A stretch of 64,000 bases of DNA, taken from assembly GCA_034429195.1 (NCBI GenBank), contig DAOUGQ010000014.1, positions 87,740-151,739 on the forward strand, read 5' to 3'. Source of the DNA: UBA4782 sp034429195 (GTDB taxonomy: Bacteria; Chloroflexota; Anaerolineae; Anaerolineales; Anaerolineaceae). Below, piece after piece: positions 44,407 through 51,151 of this stretch; the stretch's first letter is position 1, and each line of letters starts with the position of its first letter. The position numbers and the translations under genes are program-made. The notes beneath the pieces are model-generated. The model saw only the letters and a list, made by a program, of their open reading frames with translations. It did not search any database and was not told the origin of the DNA.

Positions 44407-45246
44407 CTATCTCTCACCCGATAAATCAAGAATCCGGTCAATCGAATCGGATAAAAACGCCATATCCTCTTGCTCAAGATTGAGAATTTTCATAGTATCG
44501 GGATGGAGATCATTACAGAACATTTCATTTTCAAGTTCATTGCTTTGGGTAGCCAACAAATTTGCCAGGTTCACAATAGCCGGCAATATCTGATTTTCCT
44601 TTGCAGATGACGGGGTATGATGATATCTTATCCCTTCCATGAGTGAATTTGGGAAATTCCATCGCGCAGCCATCATCCCCCCCAGATTAGCATGATCGAT
44701 CCCAATCACCATTTCTTCCACTTTCCAGATTGGGAATTGATAACTTTTAATCTGCTCAATAAATTTCTTATAGTCTTCTACAATAAATTGATCCAATAAA
44801 AGTTTCCCGATGTCGTGCAGCAATCCAACGATATATGCTTCTTCTGGTTCAGAATAATGTAAAGTTCTTGCCAGCCATTCTGAGGCGGTCGCAATCCTCA
44901 ATGAATGCTCCCATAATTGCCCCCCTCCTAACCGGTATCCATTCAATTTTCCTGTCATCGGACCTATTGCATTTATAGCAAATAGAATTGCCTTAATTCT
45001 TTTGAAACCAATTCTCATTACTGCAACCCTGATCGAAGAACATTTGCTTCTGTATCCTAATGCGACTGAGTTAGATGTCTTTATGACCATTGCAGTCAAT
45101 GCCTGATCCATTCCAATATATTTTGAAATGGTGGAAATTGTTGTGTCTGGCCTATCGATCTCTCGTAGAATACGCGTTATGCTCGAGGGTATTGGGCGTA
45201 AATTATCGATGGTATCAAGAACGAGATCGACTTTTTGCGGCAGCAT
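44407..45246 (-). CDS. HDOD domain protein
   Basis: About 279 aa. HDOD domain: LRPIPSSITRILREIDRPDT, MDQALTAMVIKTSNSVALGY, AVMRIGFKRIKAILFAI; HD-like core HSLRIATASEWLARTL and IVGLLHDIGKLLLD. HDOD proteins are non-catalytic or poorly defined relatives of HD-GYP that take part in signalling and motility control. I chose ATG 45246, with GAGGGG 6 bases before it. A longer reading from 45333 would overlap fliQ. It is followed by the CheY-like gene. Confidence 0.86.
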   Translation of the reverse strand: MLPQKVDLVLDTIDNLRPIPSSITRILREIDRPDTTISTISKYIGMDQALTAMVIKTSNSVALGYRSKCSSIRVAVMRIGFKRIKAILFAINAIGPMTGKLNGYRLGGGQLWEHSLRIATASEWLARTLHYSEPEEAYIVGLLHDIGKLLLDQFIVEDYKKFIEQIKSYQFPIWKVEEMVIGIDHANLGGMMAARWNFPNSLMEGIRYHHTPSSAKENQILPAIVNLANLLATQSNELENEMFCNDLHPDTMKILNLEQEDMAFLSDSIDRILDLSGER

Positions 45247-45256
45247 GACATACCCC

Positions 45257-45526
45257 TCAATGCACCAGGTTGGGTAGATTGTTAATAAGCGCAGCAGTAA
45301 AAGCAGTGATTTTTTGAAGCATCCATGATCCAAGGATGATCAGGATCAAGATGATCCCGACCATTTTGGGAACGAATGTGAGGGTAACTTCATTGATCTG
45401 GGTAGCAGCTTGAACAATACTGATCAAACTTCCGATGAGTAAGCTTGCCAGAAGAACTGGTCCAGCAAGCATAAGAGCAATAAAAATGGCATCTTGAGCC
45501 AGAGTTAATACAAAAGCCTCAGACAA
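45257..45526 (-). CDS. fliQ: Flagellar export gate protein FliQ
   Basis: 89 aa with two TMs, exactly the family length: LSEAFVLTLAQDAIFIALML, LLASLLIGSLISIVQAATQI, TLTFVPKMVGIILILIILG. It starts at TTG 45526 with AAGGAG at a 6-base spacing. An in-frame codon 24 bases upstream would add eight non-conserved residues and overlap fliP. Confidence 0.94.
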   Translation of the reverse strand: MSEAFVLTLAQDAIFIALMLAGPVLLASLLIGSLISIVQAATQINEVTLTFVPKMVGIILILIILGSWMLQKITAFTAALINNLPNLVH

Positions 45527-45536
45527 TTTTTTCTCC

Positions 45537-46313
45537 TTATCCCCCGCCAAAACTTAGCACCAAGCTTCGGGTGATTAAAAACCATCCATCAACCATGACA
45601 AACAGCAATAACTTAAAAGGCAATGACACAAGGGAGGGTGGCAGCATCATCATGCCCATGGATAGAAGAATACTCGAAATTACAAGATCAATGATTAAAA
45701 AGGGTATATAGATGACAAACCCCATTGTAAATGCTACGCGAAGCTCACTGATGACAAAGGCGGGTAAAAGAACAACTGTCTTGATATCATCCAATGTGGA
45801 GGGCTTTGGCTCATGACCTAATTCAAGGAACAACTCGATATCTTTTTCTCGAGTTTGCTTGAACATAAACTGCCTGACAGGTTCCATCCCACTAGAGAAA
45901 GCAGTCTTTTGATCCATCTGACCTTGCAGATATGGCTGTATGGCTTGCTGATCCACCTGCTGATATACCGGAGCCATTATGTAGAAAGTAAGGATCAGAG
46001 ATAAACCAATGATGACCTGGTTTGGTGGAATGGTTGGAGTACCTATAGCTCCACGTAACATAGACAAAACGATAACAATCCGTGTGAAGGATGTAAAAAG
46101 AATGATAATGGATGGAGCTAATGAAAGAATTGTTAACAGCACAAGGAGCTGAACCCCACTGGTTATTTCAGTCGGATTGCCATCCTGAGTAACAGACAGA
46201 GTAATGCCACTTGCATTAAGATTGGGATCTCCCGAACAACCCACCAATAAAGTTGCAAGGATTGCCAGTACAACTACCAATAAAAATTTTTTACTTAATC
46301 TGGGCTTTTTCAT
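45537..46313 (-). CDS. fliP: Flagellar export gate protein FliP with a lipobox-like signal peptide
   Basis: A 258-aa channel protein. The core is canonical (LTILSLAPSIIILFTSFTRI, VIVLSMLRGAIGTPTIPPNQ, GLSLILTFYIMAP, and C-terminal LLSMGMMMLPPSLVSLPFKL). The N-terminus is a cleavable signal peptide with a basic head and hydrophobic run, ending LLVGC at C26, which fits a lipoprotein signal. Many FliP have signal peptides, but a lipobox is uncommon. It is encoded between fliO and fliQ. Confidence 0.94.
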   Translation of the reverse strand: MKKPRLSKKFLLVVVLAILATLLVGCSGDPNLNASGITLSVTQDGNPTEITSGVQLLVLLTILSLAPSIIILFTSFTRIVIVLSMLRGAIGTPTIPPNQVIIGLSLILTFYIMAPVYQQVDQQAIQPYLQGQMDQKTAFSSGMEPVRQFMFKQTREKDIELFLELGHEPKPSTLDDIKTVVLLPAFVISELRVAFTMGFVIYIPFLIIDLVISSILLSMGMMMLPPSLVSLPFKLLLFVMVDGWFLITRSLVLSFGGG

Positions 46314-46364
46314 AAAAATAAATACCTTGCTTCTTGTTGTTCAGCCTGAATTTCAAAGCAATTC

Positions 46365-46901
46365 TTAACATCTTTCTACTACCGGTTGATCTTCCAATTT
46401 AGTAGCTTTCACCAGGAAGGATTCAAAGGATTGCTGCTTCATGGAAGTAATCTCTTTTTTTCCATCCTTTTCTTTGTACAGATCAACCTGTGAAAGCAAA
46501 TTCACATTCTGGTCTGTAGCACCAACCAGAAAGTATTCCTCACCCACACGCACGATATGCAGCGCCTGTTTGGGAGACAATCGAACAGACTCCATTACCG
46601 TCAATGCTCGTTCTGAGTGAATTCCTGCCTGTTTCTTTTGTATTCGTTTGAGAACGACAGCTCCCCCAACAATAAGCAGTAAAACCCCCACTGTTTTTGC
46701 AACCACCCCCACATAATATATGGGGCTATTGATTTCATCGATATAGTTCGTTGAATCTACTGAACGGGTTTGATAAGAATTGGAAAAAATAAAAAATAAT
46801 ATCGTGCAAATAAATCCAAATGCCAGTATTCCACCTGACCAACGTTTCTTTGGAGTTGCTTCCTTCCACCAATTTTGAAGTTTCTTGAATAATATTTCCA
46901 T
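46365..46901 (-). CDS. fliO: Flagellar biosynthesis protein FliO
   Basis: About 178 aa with two hydrophobic spans (GGILAFGFICTILFFIFSN and VGVVAKTVGVLLLIVGGAVV) and a FliO-type cytosolic domain (SERALTVMESVRLSPKQALH, IVRVGEEYFLVGATDQNVNL). FliO assists FliP assembly. Most FliO proteins have a single TM; here the first span is extra. I chose ATG 46901, just past the fliN stop; an earlier in-frame codon would overlap fliN. Confidence 0.88.
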   Translation of the reverse strand: MEILFKKLQNWWKEATPKKRWSGGILAFGFICTILFFIFSNSYQTRSVDSTNYIDEINSPIYYVGVVAKTVGVLLLIVGGAVVLKRIQKKQAGIHSERALTVMESVRLSPKQALHIVRVGEEYFLVGATDQNVNLLSQVDLYKEKDGKKEITSMKQQSFESFLVKATKLEDQPVVERC

Positions 46902-46908
46902 TACTGAA

Positions 46909-47256
46909 TTACCCTTTGTTTCCACCAGTGTGTGAAACCAGTTCAGTGATCCTTACCCCGAATTTATCATCTACAACAACTACCTCACCGTGTGCAATCA
47001 GTCGATCATTAATAAAAACATCCACCGGATCGCCTGCCAATCTGTCTAATTCCACTACCGAACCATTTTGCAATTCAAGCACCTGATGCAATGTCATGCG
47101 GGTACGCCCCAATTCGACAGTCACCCTGAGAGAAATATCCATCAGTAGATCCATGTTTGCAATTTCACGATCTGGTTGAGCAGGATTTACTGATTGAGCA
47201 GGTGATACAGCTCTTTTTTCTTCTGCAGGTTGTAAAACTTCATCATTTGCTGCCAT
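46909..47256 (-). CDS. fliN: Flagellar motor switch protein FliN
   Basis: A 115-aa C-ring protein with a short variable N-terminus and the SpoA domain: NMDLLMDISLRVTVELGRTR, LELQNGSVVELDRLAGDPVD, INDRLIAHGEVVVVDDKFGV. It lacks the N-terminal CheC-like part of FliY, so phosphatase activity is left to CheC and CheX. It lies 12 bases after fliM. Confidence 0.96.
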   Translation of the reverse strand: MAANDEVLQPAEEKRAVSPAQSVNPAQPDREIANMDLLMDISLRVTVELGRTRMTLHQVLELQNGSVVELDRLAGDPVDVFINDRLIAHGEVVVVDDKFGVRITELVSHTGGNKG

Positions 47257-47268
47257 ATTTCATCCTCA

Positions 47269-48309
47269 TTATGAGTATTCGGATTTTGGTTCATTTAGAA
47301 CTGCACTACTGATTTGAACCCCTAAGCGATTCCCAACTTTTCCTACTTTCGTAAGGTATAGCCTTTGATCAGAAATTTGCATCAGTAAAGGTTGGTTAAT
47401 GGATGTCCCCAATTGAAGAATATCACCTACAGAAATATGAATCACATCTTTTACCGTAAGATCGATTTCACCCAAAATGACTTTAACATCAAGCGGAACA
47501 CTTTCTAGATTTTTTCGATTTTGTTTCAAGAAAGATAAATCCTGTTTTTGCTCTCTTCTTCCAGAAATCCAAATATGTGGATTCAACACATTCATAATTG
47601 GCTTCAGTGTGCTGAAAGGAATAAAGAAAGACATGGTGCCACTGTGCCCCTGAATGGTGATCTCATAAGTGAGCATCATTACCCGTTCGTTTCCAATAAC
47701 CATCTGCACCCAGTGTTGGTTTACGGTGCTATCTTCCAAAGCTGGCTCGATATTAACAACTTTACTCCAGGCTGCTTTGATATCTCCCAACATATGCTCA
47801 ATCAACCCACGTAAAAGAGATTGATCAATATCAGTAGGTTGATGATCCTCGCATTTTCTTTCAACCTTTCCCCCTAATCGCTGTTCAAGAATCAAGGTGC
47901 TGATATCAGGGCTTAATGTCAATACTGTTTGTCCTGGTAATGGAGATAATACAACAATGTGGAAAAGTGTGCTTTCAGGAAAATCTGCCAAAAAATCGTT
48001 AAATCGTCCCTGCTCTGTATGAACCAGACGTGGACGGATATTCGTTCTTAAAAAAGTTGGCATGGAAGTGGTCAAACGTTCTGCCAGGTCCTCATGGATT
48101 AATTCCACAGCACGCATTTGTTCTTTTGAAAACCGGTCTGGCGACCAGAAATTGTAGGCTTGAATTTTCTTTTTCTTGCCCGCATCTGCTTCCTGGTGTT
48201 CTGCAGATGGGTTCATTAGATCAGCCAGGTTTACTCCCTGCGCGCCATCTTTTCCTTCGATATCGATGGTACCCGCCAGCAAAGCGTCAATTTCAGATTG
48301 AGTCAACAT
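47269..48309 (-). CDS. fliM: Flagellar motor switch protein FliM
   Basis: 346 aa. N-terminal CheY-P-binding peptide LTQSEIDALLAG, linker to about 45, the CheC-like middle domain (SPDRFSKEQMRAVELIHEDL, RLTTSMPTFLRTNIRPRLV) and a C-terminal SpoA domain (VPLDVKVILGEIDLTVKDVI). It forms the C-ring with FliG and FliN. Confidence 0.96.
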   Translation of the reverse strand: MLTQSEIDALLAGTIDIEGKDGAQGVNLADLMNPSAEHQEADAGKKKKIQAYNFWSPDRFSKEQMRAVELIHEDLAERLTTSMPTFLRTNIRPRLVHTEQGRFNDFLADFPESTLFHIVVLSPLPGQTVLTLSPDISTLILEQRLGGKVERKCEDHQPTDIDQSLLRGLIEHMLGDIKAAWSKVVNIEPALEDSTVNQHWVQMVIGNERVMMLTYEITIQGHSGTMSFFIPFSTLKPIMNVLNPHIWISGRREQKQDLSFLKQNRKNLESVPLDVKVILGEIDLTVKDVIHISVGDILQLGTSINQPLLMQISDQRLYLTKVGKVGNRLGVQISSAVLNEPKSEYS

Positions 48310-48312
48310 AGT

Positions 48313-48921
48313 TTACTGCACCACAAATTCTGTAAAATAAACCGATATAACACGGAATTCAGGAAGTTTTGTATTGATAGCATCGAGAATTTCTTTTCGA
48401 AGAGCTTCTTTACCATCTGCGGTATACAATTCTTCATAAGTTTTCGTTGATAATAAAGTGATCACTACATCATCCATCAAAGGCATTCGATTAGCAATTT
48501 CAGTTTTGAGCGCCTCATTAGGGTCAACTTCTCCCTCAGAACCTTTGGTCTCTTGGGTTGCGCTTGGTTCAGGTGCAAATTCTAATACCACTGTAAGACG
48601 GATATATCGACGTCCGGTAGTATCTGCCAGGTTGATGATTTTGGTACTCATATCTACCATCACACCCTCTCCTGGTAAAACTACCGGAGTAGGTACAACA
48701 GTGGGAACAAGGGTTGGTTCATCCTTTTGTTTGACGATATCACCCAAAAGACTGCTTGCAGGTGTAATTGGTGTTGCATAAACCAACGTAAAAGGCTTTG
48801 GCATATTGTCTGGAGCAAACATGATATATGCTACAGCAATAGTCAGCAATCCAATAATCAAAAATAGAATAATAGTGATTGCTTTAAACATGACATTTAG
48901 TATTTTTGTTATTGTTTGCAT
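48313..48921 (-). CDS. fliL: Flagellar basal body-associated protein FliL
   Basis: 202 aa: one N-terminal TM (IILFLIIGLLTIAVAYIMFA), a Pro/Thr-rich outer linker and the FliL domain (MVDMSTKIINLADTTGRRYI, RLTVVLEFA, ILDAINTKLPEFRVISVYFT, EFVVQ). FliL surrounds the stator. It sits between motB and fliM, as usual. Confidence 0.93.
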   Translation of the reverse strand: MQTITKILNVMFKAITIILFLIIGLLTIAVAYIMFAPDNMPKPFTLVYATPITPASSLLGDIVKQKDEPTLVPTVVPTPVVLPGEGVMVDMSTKIINLADTTGRRYIRLTVVLEFAPEPSATQETKGSEGEVDPNEALKTEIANRMPLMDDVVITLLSTKTYEELYTADGKEALRKEILDAINTKLPEFRVISVYFTEFVVQ

Positions 48922-48939
48922 AGATCAATTCCCTGTTGG

Positions 48940-49713
48940 TTATGGAGCAATGTTTATGGTATCAATGCCAATTACACTACTTTCCACATTATAAATAATG
49001 ACAATTTCTACTCTTCCGTTCAAAGCCCGATGTTCGGGTGTATCATTTTCAAAGATAGGTTGATATTGACCTCTTCCTGAGACAATAATCCTTCCAGGAT
49101 CGATACCTTTCGTGATCAAGTAATCTGCCACAACCATTGCCCTGGTTACAGATAATTCCATATTATTAGCGAATTTAGGATCCAGAGGCGGCTGATTATC
49201 TGTATAGCCAACCAGACGAATGGAATTATCAATTGGTTTCAGCATATTCACGATGATATCCAACACAGGATATACATCAGAAGGTAGTTTTGCGGTTCCG
49301 GGTTCAAAAACCAGTTTTTCACTTAATGAAATGAGGACACCTTCCACGTTTGTCTGTACACTTACTTCATTTCCAAGGTTATTCGTTGCTAACATTTGAG
49401 TCAGTTCATTAGCAACTTCTTCCGATTTTGGGGGTTCACTTGGGATACCAGGCACTACAATAGGCTTTGCTTGCCCATCTTCAAGGCTACCGCCTGCTTC
49501 ATTGATTTGAGAGTCGATCACCTCTACAGGCCCTCCAAAAGAGAATGCAGATTTCAAGCTCTCTGCAAGTTGTTTATATTTCTCCACGTCTGTCTGTCCC
49601 ATAGAATACAACACCACAAAAATCACCATTAAAAGAGTAATAAAATCGGAATAACTGACAAGCCAGCGCTCCGAACCACCACTTTCGCTTTCTTCCTCGT
49701 GTTTACGCGCCAT
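48940..49713 (-). CDS. motB: Motor stator protein MotB
   Basis: 257 aa. One TM with the channel aspartate at D23 (WLVSYSDFITLLMVIFVVLY), a plug/linker region, and a C-terminal OmpA-like peptidoglycan-binding domain (IRLVGYTDNQPPLDPKFANN, VTRAMVVADYLITKGI, GRIIVSGRGQYQP). The residues around D23 do not settle whether protons or sodium drive it. It overlaps motA by 11 bases. Confidence 0.95.
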   Translation of the reverse strand: MARKHEEESESGGSERWLVSYSDFITLLMVIFVVLYSMGQTDVEKYKQLAESLKSAFSFGGPVEVIDSQINEAGGSLEDGQAKPIVVPGIPSEPPKSEEVANELTQMLATNNLGNEVSVQTNVEGVLISLSEKLVFEPGTAKLPSDVYPVLDIIVNMLKPIDNSIRLVGYTDNQPPLDPKFANNMELSVTRAMVVADYLITKGIDPGRIIVSGRGQYQPIFENDTPEHRALNGRVEIVIIYNVESSVIGIDTINIAP

Positions 49714-50545
49714 TTGCTACACCTTTTTCGGAAACAGCTGGAGCTGCCTTTTTTCCTTTTGCATCTTCTGGTTTAGCCTTTTCGCCTGCTCTGAGGTCTG
49801 CAGGTGAGAGGTAAGCATTTAATTTTTCTCTCACCACGCGCGGGTTTTCTCCTGCCTGTACAGCCAGGATTCCATCCAGCTGCAAATAACGTAAATGAAT
49901 TTCTTCTTCGCTTTTTGCTTTAAGCTTTCCGCTCAATGGGAGATAGATCACATTGGCAACCAGCAAGCCCCAAAGAGTAGCCAGGAACGCGCTTGCAATG
50001 GACCTTGTAAATGAGCTTGGATCATCCAATGTCTTTAAAACACTGATCAAACCCATAACCGTACCGATAATACCAAAAGTAGGAGCAAACCCACCTGCTG
50101 CTGCGAAAAAGCCTATACCTACTTTATGCCGGCTGCGTGTTTGCTCAATTGTAATTTCCAAAATTTCACGTATCTCAGAAGAATCCGTGCCATCTACTAC
50201 CATCATGATCCCTTTCTGCATAAAAGGATCTTTGATCTGTTTACAATCCTCTTCGAGGGCTAGGAGCCCATCACGACGTGCCCTATCAGCCATCTTTACC
50301 AATAATTCAATGGATTCTTTGACATCGAATTTATTCGTGGTCATGGCTTGTTTGATAAAAATGGGAAGTTTGGTTACTGTTTTCACAGAAACAGTAACTG
50401 TCGTTGCTGCCAGAGACCCACCAACGATTAACAGGATAGCTGAAGGGTGAGACAACAGGTCAAGAGGCGATCCTCCATCCATAATCATTACAATTGAAAT
50501 CACCAACAAGGCTGCTATTAATCCACCAATCGTTGCTAAATCCAT
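49703..50545 (-). CDS. motA: Motor stator protein MotA
   Basis: 280 aa: four TMs and the large cytosolic loop with conserved charged residues (SIELLVKMADRARRDGLLAL, EEDCKQIKDPFMQKGIMMVV). TM3 GFAPTFGIIGTVMGLISVLK and the FLATLWGLLVANVIYLPLSG TM4 region are typical. The C-terminal 40 residues are Lys/Ala-rich. The 22-base gap to flbD fits co-transcription. Confidence 0.95.
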   Translation of the reverse strand: MDLATIGGLIAALLVISIVMIMDGGSPLDLLSHPSAILLIVGGSLAATTVTVSVKTVTKLPIFIKQAMTTNKFDVKESIELLVKMADRARRDGLLALEEDCKQIKDPFMQKGIMMVVDGTDSSEIREILEITIEQTRSRHKVGIGFFAAAGGFAPTFGIIGTVMGLISVLKTLDDPSSFTRSIASAFLATLWGLLVANVIYLPLSGKLKAKSEEEIHLRYLQLDGILAVQAGENPRVVREKLNAYLSPADLRAGEKAKPEDAKGKKAAPAVSEKGVANGA

Positions 50546-50567
50546 GATTTTTCGAAACCTCCGATGA

Positions 50568-50780
50568 TCAAGAACCCGTAGTTCTTTCTACCTGAAAAGG
50601 TTGGTTCACCTTTTGTTTAAATTGCACGTACTTTTCTGCAACAGTTGCAGCCGATTCTTTCACAATGAATTTGGTGTGGTCAAGAAGCGTAATAACCGTA
50701 TTGGGAGTTTCTTCCACGGTCTGGATTAGATCTGCGTTGATGTAAAATTGTGTGCCATTAAATCTCGTCAATAAGATCAT
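50568..50780 (-). CDS. flbD: Flagellar FlbD family protein
   Basis: A 70-aa FlbD-type protein: MILLTRFNGTQFYINADLIQ, TVEETPNTVITLLDHTKFIV. These small proteins head motA-motB in Firmicutes and similar lineages. They are unrelated to the Caulobacter activator of the same name, and their function is not settled. It is the first gene of the long transcript. AGGTGA lies about 10 bases before the ATG, directly after a structured leader. Confidence 0.92.
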   Translation of the reverse strand: MILLTRFNGTQFYINADLIQTVEETPNTVITLLDHTKFIVKESAATVAEKYVQFKQKVNQPFQVERTTGS

Positions 50781-50794
50781 AGTAACGCTTCACC

Positions 50795-50859
50795 TGATAG
50801 GGAAATACAGTCATAACCAGCGACTGTGCTCACCCATCAGAAACTACTTTACCCTATCA
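50795..50859 (-). ncRNA. Nested stem structure in the flbD leader RNA
   Basis: In RNA sense an 8-bp outer stem TGATAGGG ... CCCTATCA (50852-50859 with 50795-50802) encloses an inner 6-bp stem ACAGTC ... GACTGT (50822-50827 with 50807-50812). It ends 14 bases before the flbD start codon, right at the AGGTGA ribosome site. This could be a regulatory leader (riboswitch or protein-binding site); it matches no class I know. Confidence 0.45.
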
Positions 50860-51022
50860 ATACACAAAGAAAAATAAATCAGACGTGAAAGGAATATAAA
50901 ATCCCAGTTAATAATCCTTCAGGTTCTTTACGTGTTTTTTATGGCATATTGGAAAAGCTCTCACTATTCTTTAATTTAAATAGTCATTGTTTTCTGGGAC
51001 AGTTTGATTGCAGAAGTTTTAT

Positions 51023-51038
51023 TGGCATTCAACTTGCA
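51023..51038 (+). promoter_or_regulatory. Sigma-54-like promoter box
   Basis: TGGCAT-TCAAC-TTGCA has the -24 GG and -12 GC at the right spacing for RpoN (consensus TGGCAC-N5-TTGCA). It lies 114 bases upstream of the PAS-protein start. No sigma-54 activator is encoded in the window, so this could be chance. Confidence 0.3.
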
Positions 51039-51151
51039 TTACCTTTAATATCAACTTAACAATCAATTAACAACATTTTATTAAAGGGGCTCAGATAGAC
51101 TATCTTTTTCGTATTATTGGTAGAATAATCGCACCCCGGACAGGTTTTTAT

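Larger units (their letters stand above)
50781..51151. other. Divergent intergenic region with structured flbD leader and a sigma-54-like box
   Basis: 371 bases between the flbD operon (minus) and the PAS gene (plus). It holds the nested inverted repeat at 50795-50859 and a plus-strand TGGCAT-N5-TTGCA box at 51023-51038. The rest is AT-rich; I cannot place the flbD promoter with confidence. Confidence 0.6.

Noticed and set aside
49953..50450. 165-codon open frame on the plus strand
   Set aside because: It lies entirely antisense to motA; its product has no domain pattern, and motA is unmistakable.
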